Under the pieces are notes generated by a model. It had not been told where the DNA came from. It did no database searches and was given only the letters and a program-made list of their open reading frames with translations. Shown in pieces: positions 23,508-32,265 of a stretch of DNA of 37,462 nucleotides. How positions within the stretch are numbered: position 1 is the stretch's first letter; each line of letters starts with the position of its first letter. Origin of the DNA: Methanolinea sp. (GTDB lineage: Archaea > Halobacteriota > Methanomicrobia > Methanomicrobiales > Methanospirillaceae); NCBI GenBank assembly GCA_018263335.1, contig JADFCY010000018.1, positions 1-37,462 on the forward strand, in the 5' to 3' direction. A program made the position numbers and the translations under genes.

Positions 23508-24707
23508 CTACCACCACAGTGACGAGAGGGCGACTGCGCAGACTCCCCCGCCGAGTGTCGCAAGGAAGTTCGTGCCCGCGTTCCCGACAAGCCCGGGGTT
23601 CTCCATCAGCGCTCCCACCACGCTGTCGATGTTGGTGCCGATGAATCCGGCGACCATGCAGGCTGCCGCGGTCGGAAGGTCAATGATCCCGAGGAGAAAG
23701 GCGAGCATGGAGATGATGATGGATCCTGCAATTGCCACGCCTTCACCTGTGAGCGTCACGCCGCCATTTGTCCCCGCCGGTACCCGCTCAAACGTGGTGA
23801 TCAGAAACGGGCTGCCTCCCGTCACCCCGATCTCGCTTGCCATGGTATCGGCTGCGGCTGTGGCAATGCTCCCGACAAACAGGGCAAGGAACACCGGCGA
23901 GCCGGTCACTCCCCAGAGAACGGCCGCGGCCGCAGAGACGCTCCCGTTCGCAAAGACATTCAGGTATCCCCTTGCACCCCCGTGGACCTGCTCGACCCCG
24001 ATCCGGAGTTTATAATCGTACCGGTATTTTGTACTTGCCGATCCCATGATGAAGAATGCAAGGACGACCAGGAACCAGCGGATATCGGCAAAGATAATGA
24101 GGATGATCCCCACCAGCGCAGCCGAGAAGAGCCCGCTCACGTCCGCGGTCCCTGCCCGGTAGGAGAAGTAGGCAAAAGAGAAGGCGATTGCGACGGCAAT
24201 CCCGATGAGCGCCATGTCTGCATGGTAATTAAGCTCGTAAATGAGGAACATCGTCATGGCGATTCCGAGCGCCTCGATCATCAGCGCGTCCTCCCGTTCC
24301 CTGAGAATCGCCCTGAGGAGGACTGCGACGATGACCCCGAAGAGCACGACAAGGAGCACCCAGATGTTGAGGTAGGCCATGACGAGGACGCACCCCACCA
24401 GGGCCGAGGCAATATACCCGATGTACGAGTAGAGACGCTCATCCGTCCCCCTGAACGCAAGCTCGCCCATCACCATAATGGTGAGGGTGCAGGAGAAGAC
24501 CACCAGGGGAAGGATCGAGATGCCATAGAGAATGGAAATGGGGATGAGGGCCATCGCAAGGAACCGGGTCTTCCTGATAAGGAAGAGCACCATCGAGAAG
24601 AGCACCACCATGACTGCCAGGATCCACGGCGGCTGTACGACAGGTGCAATGAGGATGAAAGAGAGTACGAGGACAGCGGCGAGGCGCTCCCCCATTCGAT
24701 TCATCAT
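23508..24707 (-). CDS. DUF92 family integral membrane protein
   Basis: A 399-residue, Ala/Gly/Ile-rich membrane protein with about ten hydrophobic segments. The C-terminal 220 residues are the DUF92 (TIGR00297) domain: [56 protein letters not shown], the highly conserved [33 protein letters not shown], and [16 protein letters not shown]. Plant and cyanobacterial relatives (VTE6) are phytyl-phosphate kinases; archaeal members may phosphorylate isoprenoid phosphates in lipid synthesis, which is inference. The ATG at 24707, behind AGGAGAA, is preferred to the open frame from 24785. It diverges from valS. Confidence 0.87.
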   Translation of the reverse strand: MMNRMGERLAAVLVLSFILIAPVVQPPWILAVMVVLFSMVLFLIRKTRFLAMALIPISILYGISILPLVVFSCTLTIMVMGELAFRGTDERLYSYIGYIASALVGCVLVMAYLNIWVLLVVLFGVIVAVLLRAILREREDALMIEALGIAMTMFLIYELNYHADMALIGIAVAIAFSFAYFSYRAGTADVSGLFSAALVGIILIIFADIRWFLVVLAFFIMGSASTKYRYDYKLRIGVEQVHGGARGYLNVFANGSVSAAAAVLWGVTGSPVFLALFVGSIATAAADTMASEIGVTGGSPFLITTFERVPAGTNGGVTLTGEGVAIAGSIIISMLAFLLGIIDLPTAAACMVAGFIGTNIDSVVGALMENPGLVGNAGTNFLATLGGGVCAVALSSLWW

Positions 24708-24870
24708 TCTTCTCCTGTTGGCCCGGACAAGATATGAGCTTTTGTCTGGGTCCGCTGGGTTAGGAGAGGTGACGATCCGTGCCAATCAGCCCGGTTCCGC
24801 AGATGCCGCCCACTCCGGCAGTATTTACATTCGATTAGGTATATCTCCTGTAAAGACCCATATTGAGAAA

Positions 24871-27465
24871 ATGTCGCCGTCTTTGGATCTCCCCAAGAAT
24901 TACGAATTTTCGGAGGTGGAACGGCGCTGGCAGGACGCCTGGCGCGATGAAGACAACTATTTTGACCCGGCATCCACGAAGCCAAAGTACATCATCGATA
25001 CCCCTCCCCCTTACCCCACCGGCACCTTCCACATTGGAAATGCCTTCAACTGGTGCTACATCGATTTTATCGCCAGGTACCGGAGGATGAGGCAGTTCAA
25101 CGTGATGTTTCCCCAGGGATGGGACTGCCACGGCCTTCCTACCGAGGTGAAGGTGGAGGAGATCCACGGCATCACCAAGAACGATGTGCCACGCGAGGAG
25201 TTCAGGAAGATGTGCCGGGAACTGACCCTCTCCAACATCGAGAAGATGCGGGGTACCCTGAGAAGGATGGCCTTCTCGGTCGACTGGAGCCATGAATATA
25301 TCACGATGCTGCCTGCCTACTACCGCAAGACGCAACTCTCATTTCTACGGATGCTCGCCGGCGGGTACATCTACCAGAGCGAGCACCCCGTCAACTTCTG
25401 CACGCGGTGCGAGACCGCCATTGCCTTTGCGGAAGTGGCGTACGAGCCGCGCGAGACCACCCTCAATTACTTCGATTTCGATGGACTCGAGATCGCCACC
25501 ACGCGGCCCGAACTGCTCGCGGCATGCGTGGCGGTGGCAGTCCACCCGGAAGACGAACGATATCGCGGCATGGCAGGAAGGACACTCACAGTGCCGCTCT
25601 TTGGACATGGGGTCCCCCTGATTACTGATCCCGCCGTCGACCCGACGTTCGGGTCTGGGGCCGTGATGATCTGCACCTTTGGCGACAAGCAGGACGTGCA
25701 CTGGTGGAAGCAGCACAACCTCGATTTGAGGAAGGCTATCGACCGGCAGGGGCGGATGACCGGGATCGCAGGCAGCTATGCGGGCATGAAGTCCTCCGAG
25801 TGCCGGCAGGCCATCCTTGATGACATGAAACGGGCACAGATCCTCACCCGCCAGGAAGTCCTCGAGCAGAGGGTCGGCACCTGCTGGAGGTGCAAGACCC
25901 CGATCGAGATCATGAGCGAGCGCCAGTGGTTCGTGAAGATCGATCCCGATGCGATCATGAAGGCGGCACGCGAGATCACCTGGAACCCGGAGCACATGTT
26001 CCTGCGGATGGAGAACTGGGTCTCGCAGATGGAATGGGACTGGTGCATATCCCGCCAGCGCATCTTTGCAACCCCCATCCCGGTCTGGTTCTGCAGCCGC
26101 TGCAACGAGATGGTGGTCCCGGCCGAAGAGGATCTCCCTGTCGATCCCACAACCTCCCGGCCATCCCATCCCTGTCCCGGGTGCGGTTCGACCGAATTTG
26201 TGGGGGAAGAGGATGTCCTCGATACCTGGATGGACTCCTCAATCTCTGTCCTGAACGTGACGGGGTGGGACGGGACGTCCATGCCGCCACTCTTCCCCGC
26301 CGAACTCCGGCCGCAGGGGCACGATATCATCAGGACGTGGGCATTCTACTCCATCCTTCGTTCTGTGGCCCTCACCGGGTCAAAGCCCTGGGACCAGATC
26401 CTCATCAACGGGATGGTCCTTGGAGAGGACGGCTTCAAGATGAGCAAGAGCCGGGGCAACATCATCTCCCCCGAGGATATCATCGAGAAGTATGGGGCCG
26501 ATGCCCTCCGACAGTGGGCGGCCGCAGGTGCCGCCACCGGGTCCGATATCATGTTCAACTGGAACGATGTCATTGCCGCCTCCCGTTTCCAGACCAAGAT
26601 ATGGAATATCGCCCGCTTCGTCCTTCTTCAGCTCGAGCGCAAGCCATATTCCCGCGATGCACCGATCGAGGCTCCTGCCGACCGCTGGCTGATGGCCCGC
26701 CTCTCAGGCACAGTGCGAGAGGTGACTGCCGCGATGGAAGCATGCCAGTTCGACCGTGCACTCAAGGCTCTGCGGGAGTTTGCCTGGGACGTGCTCGCCG
26801 ACAATTACATCGAGCTTGTCAAGGGGCGGCTCTATTCCGACGAAAAAGAACGGGACGGCGCCTGCCGGGTGCTGCATGCGACCCTCGATACCCTCTGCCG
26901 CCTGATGGCGCCTTTCACCCCGTATTTTGCAGAGGAGTGTTACTCGCACCTTGGCAAGGGGAGCGTGCATGCATGCACATGGCCAGAACCCGGCCAGCAA
27001 GACCCCGATGGGCTGGCATTTGGCGATCTCCTCGTGCGAATCGTTGCCGAACTCCGGCGCTACAAGCATGAGAAAGGGCTTGCCCTGAATGCACCGATGG
27101 GCAGGGTGGCAGTATTCTCTTCTCCCATCACAGATGACGGCGGTGACGCGGGCAGGGCGCTGAATGCCGCATTTGAATGGCACGCGGAGCCGCCGAAACT
27201 CGAGAAGGTCCCTTCAGAACTGAAGTTCAACATGGCAGTCATTGGCCCAAAACTCCGGAAGGACGCGGGGGCATTTATGAAGGCAGCACGGGCGCTGCCC
27301 CGTGATCTCCAGGAGAACCCTCCCAATGAACTCGATATCGGTGGGCGAAGGGTTCCCGTCCCCGAAGGTGCTTTCTCACTCGAATACCGTTACCTCGAGG
27401 CCGGGGAGCAGGTAGACGTGATCAGCGTCGGCGGCGTGACCGTGACGATTCACACCACTCCCTGA
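24871..27465 (+). CDS. valS: Valyl-tRNA synthetase
   Basis: An 864-residue class I synthetase charging tRNA-Val. The HIGH-type motif is [14 protein letters not shown] (about 47-60) and the KMSKS motif is [10 protein letters not shown]. The CP1 editing domain includes [20 protein letters not shown]. Zn-type Cys pairs are visible ([32 protein letters not shown]). The C-terminal anticodon domain lacks the long bacterial coiled-coil arm, as usual for archaea. The frame extends back to 24532, but that part is antisense to the DUF92 gene; the ATG at 24871 begins the conserved [10 protein letters not shown] segment. The 3' end overlaps tmk by 44 nt, convergently. Confidence 0.96.
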   Translation: MSPSLDLPKNYEFSEVERRWQDAWRDEDNYFDPASTKPKYIIDTPPPYPTGTFHIGNAFNWCYIDFIARYRRMRQFNVMFPQGWDCHGLPTEVKVEEIHGITKNDVPREEFRKMCRELTLSNIEKMRGTLRRMAFSVDWSHEYITMLPAYYRKTQLSFLRMLAGGYIYQSEHPVNFCTRCETAIAFAEVAYEPRETTLNYFDFDGLEIATTRPELLAACVAVAVHPEDERYRGMAGRTLTVPLFGHGVPLITDPAVDPTFGSGAVMICTFGDKQDVHWWKQHNLDLRKAIDRQGRMTGIAGSYAGMKSSECRQAILDDMKRAQILTRQEVLEQRVGTCWRCKTPIEIMSERQWFVKIDPDAIMKAAREITWNPEHMFLRMENWVSQMEWDWCISRQRIFATPIPVWFCSRCNEMVVPAEEDLPVDPTTSRPSHPCPGCGSTEFVGEEDVLDTWMDSSISVLNVTGWDGTSMPPLFPAELRPQGHDIIRTWAFYSILRSVALTGSKPWDQILINGMVLGEDGFKMSKSRGNIISPEDIIEKYGADALRQWAAAGAATGSDIMFNWNDVIAASRFQTKIWNIARFVLLQLERKPYSRDAPIEAPADRWLMARLSGTVREVTAAMEACQFDRALKALREFAWDVLADNYIELVKGRLYSDEKERDGACRVLHATLDTLCRLMAPFTPYFAEECYSHLGKGSVHACTWPEPGQQDPDGLAFGDLLVRIVAELRRYKHEKGLALNAPMGRVAVFSSPITDDGGDAGRALNAAFEWHAEPPKLEKVPSELKFNMAVIGPKLRKDAGAFMKAARALPRDLQENPPNELDIGGRRVPVPEGAFSLEYRYLEAGEQVDVISVGGVTVTIHTTP

Positions 27466-28042
27466 TCACCCCTTCTGCAAAAGAGGCGAGTTCTCCCTCC
27501 TTCATCTCTGCGTCCGCCACCACGAACCTGGCAGGCTCTTCCCCTGCCAGGCGGAGGTAATTTTCCTGGACCCGGGCAAGGAGTGAGGCTTCCTCAAAGT
27601 GTTCCTTCTTCCCCGCATCCTTCTTTCGCGAGAGCGCCACCTCCACCGGGAGGACGAGGAGGAGGGTGTGGTCGGGAGGGATCGTCCACCCGTCATGCAC
27701 CTGGCGGAGCCAGGTGAGGGGATCAGGGAGCACCCCCTCGAGGGTGGCCCACTGGTAGGCATACCTGCTGTCGGTGTACCGATCTGAGATCACCGTCCTC
27801 CCGCTGGCGAGAGCCGGCCTGATGACCGTATCAAGGTGGGCGGCATGGTCGGCGGCAAAGAGAAGGGCTTCGGTGACGGGGTCGACCTCATCTGCGATGG
27901 CCCGTCGCACCTGATCGCCTATCCAGGTGGCGCCGGGCTCCCGGGTAAAGACCGGGGAGAGGTCAGAAAGAGCGCGCTGAAGAGAGGCAAAGAGGGTGCT
28001 CTTCCCGCTGCCATCGATCCCCTCCAGGGTGATCAGGACCAT
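27422..28042 (-). CDS. tmk: Thymidylate kinase
   Basis: A 206-residue dTMP kinase. The P-loop is [16 protein letters not shown] (about 6-21), followed by [15 protein letters not shown] (the DR/E-type loop), [18 protein letters not shown] with the catalytic Arg, and a LID region [14 protein letters not shown]. It makes dTDP from dTMP for DNA synthesis. It overlaps the upstream HisA-like gene by 10 nt, and its last 44 nt are antisense to the end of valS. Confidence 0.93.
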   Translation of the reverse strand: MVLITLEGIDGSGKSTLFASLQRALSDLSPVFTREPGATWIGDQVRRAIADEVDPVTEALLFAADHAAHLDTVIRPALASGRTVISDRYTDSRYAYQWATLEGVLPDPLTWLRQVHDGWTIPPDHTLLLVLPVEVALSRKKDAGKKEHFEEASLLARVQENYLRLAGEEPARFVVADAEMKEGELASFAEGVIREWCESSRSRRRR

Positions 28043-28704
28043 CTGCCCCTCCGCAGGTTCTCGAGGGGGATTGTGCCCCTGTGTATCGCCGTGGCGATGA
28101 TGGCGCCGTCGAACCCGAGTGCCGCCAGCGTATCCAGGTCAGCAGGAGACGCGACGCCTCCGCCATAGAGGAGCGGCCTGTCGTATGCAGCCCTCAACCC
28201 TGCCAGGAAACGGAAAATGATCCCACTTTCAGTTCCCACCGCTCCCACGTTCAGTATGATGGCCCCCTCGAAATGCCAGTCACCTGCCTTCCTGAGGAGG
28301 AGGCGGGGATCTTCGCCGGATGGCATGACCCGTCCGCTCCGCACATCCACGCTCAGGTAACCGTCCGGGTAGGTCGAGAGATCCGCATCCGATGTCTCGG
28401 TCGCCGCAATGTCCGTGATTCGTGGCTGGCGGAGGTAATCCCACGGCCCCCTGCAGCCCCTGTCAAGGTAGCAGGTCTCGACACGCGAACTGCAGGCTAT
28501 GACCTGGTTCATGTGGTCACCATTCCCCATAATGCGGTCAAGGTCCGCGACATAGAGGTGCCTGGGAGAGAGCTGCGCCAGGTAGCCGACCGGATCTGCA
28601 GTGGATGAGAGGCCCCACGTGAGCGGGCGGTAGGAATCCCGGTTTCCGGATGCGCCGTGAACCACCTCTCCGGCCTTCAAATCCATGGCTAAAATCAATT
28701 CCAT
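28033..28704 (-). CDS. HisA/HisF-like TIM-barrel protein (COG1411 type)
   Basis: A 223-residue (beta/alpha)8 protein related to ProFAR isomerase. LILAMDLKAGEVVHG gives the N-terminal acid/base Asp of HisA, GYLSVDVRSGRVMPSG the second Asp, and LLYGGGVASPADLDTLAALGFDGAII the C-terminal phosphate-binding site. The middle is diverged from true HisA (YVADLDRIMGNGDHM, ETCYLDRGCRG), so it fits the archaeal COG1411 family of unknown function rather than histidine synthesis. The frame opens at 28740; the ATG at 28704 gives the standard N terminus. It is back to back with mfnB, which makes a role near methanofuran synthesis worth testing. Confidence 0.83.
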   Translation of the reverse strand: MELILAMDLKAGEVVHGASGNRDSYRPLTWGLSSTADPVGYLAQLSPRHLYVADLDRIMGNGDHMNQVIACSSRVETCYLDRGCRGPWDYLRQPRITDIAATETSDADLSTYPDGYLSVDVRSGRVMPSGEDPRLLLRKAGDWHFEGAIILNVGAVGTESGIIFRFLAGLRAAYDRPLLYGGGVASPADLDTLAALGFDGAIIATAIHRGTIPLENLRRGRWS

Positions 28705-28748
28705 GCTGTCAGCGCAATCACTATTAGCCAGCAGGATCATTAAATCCT

Positions 28749-29435
28749 ATGCAATTACTGGTCAGCCCGAGGGACATTGAGGATGCCAGACGTTCTCTTG
28801 CTGCTGATATTGTGGACGTGAAGAAACCGTCCGAGGGATCTCTGGGTGCAAATTTTCCGTGGGTGGTGCGGAGCATCAAGGCCCTCTCCCCAAAGCCAGT
28901 CAGTGCCGCAATCGGGGATTTCGATTTCAGGCCAGGAGGGGCAGCCATGGCCGCATATGGAGCAGCATGCGCCGGGGCTGACTATATCAAAGTGGGGCTG
29001 ATGTTTGACGGTATCGATCGTGCCAGGGAGCTGATCCAGGCAGTGGTAAGGGCAGTCAAGGAAGAGTTCCCCGAAAAGAAAGTAGTGATTGCAGGGTACT
29101 CCGATTACCGGCGGCTCGGGAGCATCTCACCTTTCGAGATCTCGTCCCTCGCTGCGGAAGCTGGCGCTGACGTCGCGATGGTTGATACCGGCATCAAGGA
29201 CGGGCGCAGCACGTTTGAATTCATGGACGAGGAGTCTCTGGTACGTTTCTGCACGCTGAACAGGGATGGCGGCATGGCCACGGCACTTGCAGGATCGCTC
29301 AAGTTCGAGGATATCCCTGCCCTGAAGCGCATAGGGCCTGACATCATCGGGGTCAGGGGAATGGTCTGTGGGGGTGACCGGAACGACGGCATACGCGAAG
29401 AACTGGTTGACCGCCTGGTAAGGATGGTGCACTGA
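28749..29435 (+). CDS. mfnB: (5-formylfuran-3-yl)methyl phosphate synthase MfnB
   Basis: A 228-residue MfnB (DUF556/COG1891), which condenses two glyceraldehyde-3-phosphate molecules into the furan precursor of methanofuran, the first C1 carrier in methanogenesis from CO2. The signature MQLLVSPRDIEDA, DIVDVKKPSEGSLGANFPWV (Schiff-base Lys at 25/26), ADYIKVGLMFDG and DVAMVDTGIKDGRSTFEFM are clear, as is the C-terminal IIGVRGMVCGGDRN phosphate site. Length is normal for the family. It is followed by guaB after 2 nt. The divergent HisA-like gene shares its short promoter region. Confidence 0.95.
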   Translation: MQLLVSPRDIEDARRSLAADIVDVKKPSEGSLGANFPWVVRSIKALSPKPVSAAIGDFDFRPGGAAMAAYGAACAGADYIKVGLMFDGIDRARELIQAVVRAVKEEFPEKKVVIAGYSDYRRLGSISPFEISSLAAEAGADVAMVDTGIKDGRSTFEFMDEESLVRFCTLNRDGGMATALAGSLKFEDIPALKRIGPDIIGVRGMVCGGDRNDGIREELVDRLVRMVH

Positions 29436-29437
29436 TC

Positions 29438-30904
29438 ATGTTCAGGGAAAAACTCGACGTACCGCTTGCCCTGACCTTTGACGACGTACTCCTCGTCCCA
29501 GCACCCTCACTCGTGGAGCCAAACGAGGCCGACATCCACACCCGCTTCTCCCGGAATATCCCCCTCAACATCCCTCTTGTCGGTGCTGCGATGGACACGG
29601 TGACAGAATCTGCGATGGCGATGGCGCTCGCACGCGAGGGCGGCATCGGGGTCATCCACCGGAACATGTCCCCTGAACAGGAGATCGAGGAGGTGCACAG
29701 GGTCAAGAGGGCGGAGGAGTTGATCGAGAGGAACGTGCTCTCGGTCAGCCCCACGACCAGCGTGGCAGATGTCGAGCGCCTGATGGTTGAGCACGGCATC
29801 GGCGGTGTGCCGGTCCTTGAGAACGAGAAGATCGTGGGGATCGTGAGCCGGCGGGATGTCCGTGCCATCGCCTCCCGCCGGGGTTCCGAGAGCGTGCAGG
29901 CCATCATGACGAGGCAGCCGATCACTGCCGGCGAGGACATCTCCATGGAGCAGGCGCTCGAGACGATGTACACCAACAAGGTTGAACGGCTCCCGGTGGT
30001 CGACAAAGGCGGCCGCCTTCTCGGTATCATCACCATGCAGGACATCCTAGAGAAACGCCAGTACCCGAATGCCACCAGGGATGCAAGGAAGAGACTCAGG
30101 GTGGCGGCCGCAGTCGGCCCGTTCGACATTTCCCGGGCTCACCTCCTTGACGAGTGCGGTGTCGATGCCCTGGTGGTCGATTGTGCCCACGGCCATAACC
30201 TCAATGTCGTGAGGGCAATCAGGGACATCAAGGGGAGCGTGAAGGCCGACGTTGTGGCCGGAAATATCGCCACCCGCGAGGCGGCCGAGGACCTCATCGA
30301 TACTGTCGATGGGTTGAAGGTCGGCATCGGGCCCGGGTCCATCTGCACGACAAGGATCGTGGCCGGCGTCGGCGTCCCGCAGGTTTCTGCCATCGCAAGC
30401 GTCGCTGACGTGACAAGAGGGACAGGAGTCCCGGTTATTGCGGATGGAGGGATACGGTTCAGCGGGGACGTGGCAAAAGCGATCGCTGCCGGTGCCGACT
30501 GCGTGATGATCGGGAGCCTCTTTGCCGGCACCGATGAGTCGCCGGGCCGGGTGATCACGATGAAAGGCCGGCGTTACAAGCAGTACAGGGGAATGGGGTC
30601 GCTTGGCGTAATGAGCGGCGGGGTCTCGAGCGACCGCTATTTCCAGAAGAAGGAGATCGGGAAGACCAAGTTTGTTCCCGAGGGGGTGGAGGGGGTGACT
30701 CCTTACGTTGGCACCGTCTCCGATGTCGTCTATCAGCTCGTCGGCGGCCTGAAATCCGCCATGGGGTACACGGGTTCCCGGACGATCCCCGAGATGCACG
30801 AGAAGACGCGGTTTGTCAGGATCACCGCGGCCGGGCATACCGAGAGCCACCCTCACAACATCATGATCACAGACGAGGCTCCCAACTACCGGATATCGGA
30901 TTGA
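29438..30904 (+). CDS. guaB: Inosine-5'-monophosphate dehydrogenase
   Basis: A 488-residue IMP dehydrogenase, the committed step to GMP. The barrel starts LALTFDDVLLVPAPS and NIPLVGAAMDTVTESAMAMALAREGGIGVIHRNM. Two CBS motifs are inserted at about 95-205. The catalytic Cys loop is GIGPGSICTTRIVAGVGVPQ (near residue 300), then VIADGGIRFSGDVAKAIAAGAD, GSLFAGTDESPG and a flap RYKQYRGMGSLGVM. It is essentially co-transcribed with mfnB (2-nt gap), with GGTG inside the mfnB end as Shine-Dalgarno. Confidence 0.96.
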   Translation: MFREKLDVPLALTFDDVLLVPAPSLVEPNEADIHTRFSRNIPLNIPLVGAAMDTVTESAMAMALAREGGIGVIHRNMSPEQEIEEVHRVKRAEELIERNVLSVSPTTSVADVERLMVEHGIGGVPVLENEKIVGIVSRRDVRAIASRRGSESVQAIMTRQPITAGEDISMEQALETMYTNKVERLPVVDKGGRLLGIITMQDILEKRQYPNATRDARKRLRVAAAVGPFDISRAHLLDECGVDALVVDCAHGHNLNVVRAIRDIKGSVKADVVAGNIATREAAEDLIDTVDGLKVGIGPGSICTTRIVAGVGVPQVSAIASVADVTRGTGVPVIADGGIRFSGDVAKAIAAGADCVMIGSLFAGTDESPGRVITMKGRRYKQYRGMGSLGVMSGGVSSDRYFQKKEIGKTKFVPEGVEGVTPYVGTVSDVVYQLVGGLKSAMGYTGSRTIPEMHEKTRFVRITAAGHTESHPHNIMITDEAPNYRISD

Positions 30905-30975
30905 ACACTTCTCCTCTTTTCGATCGCAAAAAATACCTCTCTCCTGTAATGTTTCCAGATGAGTAACCCCCAAAG

Positions 30976-30983
30976 TATAAATA
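30976..30983 (+). promoter_or_regulatory. TATA box of the Phr/HSR1-like regulator gene
   Basis: TATAAATA in an A/T-rich island. Its predicted start lies near 31004, six nt before the ATG at 31010, so the transcript is leaderless or nearly so. No Shine-Dalgarno is seen, which fits. Confidence 0.7.
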
Positions 30984-30992
30984 ATGAAAAGA

Positions 30993-31007
30993 CTAACATA
31001 AAGTAAT
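30993..31007. promoter_or_regulatory. Degenerate CTAAC-N5-GTTAG site in the regulator promoter
   Basis: CTAAC-ATAAA-GTAAT keeps the left half-site of the hsp20 palindrome exactly, with the same 5-nt spacing, and three of five bases in the right half. It lies 9 nt downstream of the TATA box (7 nt at hsp20) and overlaps the predicted transcription start. This is what an autoregulatory, weaker operator would look like. Confidence 0.6.
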
Positions 31008-31009
31008 CA

Positions 31010-31627
31010 ATGCTGGATCAGGTAGAGGTCGCACGACTCCTCGATATCCTTGGAAACCGGAACAGGCGCCGAATCATCGAGCTGTTGAGACAGAAGCCCT
31101 GCTTCGTCACCGAGATATCCGACCGCCTGATGCTCTCTCCAAAAGCCGTGATTGAGCACCTGCAGCTGATGGAGCGCGAGGAGATCCTTTCCTTTCGGCT
31201 TGACGAGCGCAGGAGGAAATATTACTTCCTCGCAAATGACATCGATGTGATGGTCAGGCTGCTCCGGCAGGACCAGATCAGCGTTGTGACAAAGGACAAC
31301 TCCCACCGCCTCCGCGCCTCGCTTGCCAGGCTCCAGAAGATGGTGGAGACGAGGGAGGAGATGGCAGAGAGCCTGAAGAACCTTGAGAGGGACATTGACC
31401 AGCAGATAAAGGAGATCATCTCCTTTGGGCAGGAGATCCTTGCAAACGAGACCCAGATAGATCTCCTAATCAGCCTTGCGCACTGCAATCTCACCCTCCA
31501 GGAGCTCGCTGAACTTGTCGAGGCCCCTCGCGATGCCGTATCCGATAGCCTTGAATGGTTGCGCAAGAAACACATAGTTGAGCGGGAAGGGGAGACCTAC
31601 CGTCTCTGTGATGCACATGCCCAGTAA
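31010..31627 (+). CDS. Phr/HSR1-like ArsR-family transcription regulator
   Basis: A 205-residue regulator. Residues 1-75 are a winged helix closely resembling the Pyrococcus heat-shock repressor Phr: LLDILGNRNRRRIIELLRQKP, FVTEISDRLMLSPKAVIEHLQLM, then the wing FRLDERRRKYYFLA. A coiled-coil-like stretch (about 95-145, KMVETREEMAESLKNLERDI) should dimerise it. The C-terminal part (about 150-200, LLISLAHCNLTLQELAELVEAPRDAV and LRKKHIVEREGETYRL) looks like a second, degenerate winged helix. A CTAAC-type site covers its own promoter, and a small-heat-shock-like gene overlaps its end, so a heat-shock repressor role is a strong inference. Confidence 0.87.
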   Translation: MLDQVEVARLLDILGNRNRRRIIELLRQKPCFVTEISDRLMLSPKAVIEHLQLMEREEILSFRLDERRRKYYFLANDIDVMVRLLRQDQISVVTKDNSHRLRASLARLQKMVETREEMAESLKNLERDIDQQIKEIISFGQEILANETQIDLLISLAHCNLTLQELAELVEAPRDAVSDSLEWLRKKHIVEREGETYRLCDAHAQ

Positions 31628-32054
31628 TGAGAACCCGTATGACGAGTTCATCAGGAATATTGCGAAGATGGTGGAGGAACTTCTGAGGAAGATGCCTGAC
31701 CAGGATACGACGCATATCATTGGTTGCACCATCATCACCGGGAATGGACAGAACAAGCCCCACATCCATTTCAACAGCGACCGGCAGGACGAAGAGACCA
31801 GGTTTGAGCTTATTGAGGGGCCTGACAGGGTCTTTGTCACCGCCAATCTCCCCCCGGTCCTGCACTCGGCACCCTACGCAGATATCACCCCCGACTCCCT
31901 GCACATCGTCGTGAACGAAAAGAGGACAAGGGTGGAACTTCCCTGCAGGGTGGACGTGATCCACAGCTTCTACCAGGTCCGCCATGGGGTCATCGATGTC
32001 ACCCTGAAGAAGAGAACGGGTGCGACCCCAAGCACCAGCATCGAGCACAGGTAA
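31611..32054 (+). CDS. Divergent Hsp20/alpha-crystallin-like protein
   Basis: About 147 residues (ATG at 31611, or at 31617 for two fewer), overlapping the regulator gene by 11-17 nt. The N-terminal helix NPYDEFIRNIAKMVEELLRKM is followed by a beta-rich domain: IIGCTIITGNGQNKPHIHFN, FELIEGPDRVFVTANLPPV, DSLHIVVNEKRTRVELPCRV and VRHGVIDVTLKK. The last segments align in pattern with the alpha-crystallin fold (strand, 'LP' loop, 'L-x-I' strand, and a final 'GVL-x-I-like' strand reading GVIDVTL). It lacks the C-terminal I-x-I tail. Likely a chaperone or regulator partner produced with the Phr-like protein. Confidence 0.78.
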   Translation: MHMPSNENPYDEFIRNIAKMVEELLRKMPDQDTTHIIGCTIITGNGQNKPHIHFNSDRQDEETRFELIEGPDRVFVTANLPPVLHSAPYADITPDSLHIVVNEKRTRVELPCRVDVIHSFYQVRHGVIDVTLKKRTGATPSTSIEHR

Positions 32055-32076
32055 GAGACTGGTTCTTTATACTCAA

Positions 32077-32106
32077 TTTCTTTTTTAGGGTCATCCCGCC
32101 GCGGGA
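32077..32106 (+). terminator. Oligo-T terminator and adjacent hairpin after the regulator operon
   Basis: A T-rich run interrupted by one C (32077-32086) follows the Hsp20-like stop by 22 nt. Just beyond it, TCCCGC (32094-32099) and GCGGGA (32101-32106) form a perfect inverted repeat around one base. The T-run is the likely terminator; the GC-rich dyad may block readthrough between the convergent operons. Confidence 0.5.
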
Positions 32107-32265
32107 CAAATATTGGTCCATTCCTCCCCGCGATACACTCACCAGAAGGGAAGGGTCATCCTGGTGATCGGCCCGCATGCACACGACGCCTGATGCAGGG
32201 TATGCATCGGATAGGATCTCCTCCGATGAGAATGAAAAAAAGGATGGAGTGTTCCGGAATACTCT

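Noticed and set aside
23982-24737. 251-codon plus-strand frame, very acidic and His-rich
   Set aside because: Antisense to the DUF92 membrane protein; the E/D/H-rich composition is the expected complement of hydrophobic codons.
24532-24870. 113-codon N-terminal extension of valS
   Set aside because: It is antisense to the DUF92 gene start and its intergenic region and has no homology to synthetases; the ATG at 24871 starts the conserved part.
28033-28704. Annotation as HisA of histidine synthesis
   Set aside because: The barrel ends match HisA but the middle segments do not, and no his genes are nearby; COG1411-type is the safer call.
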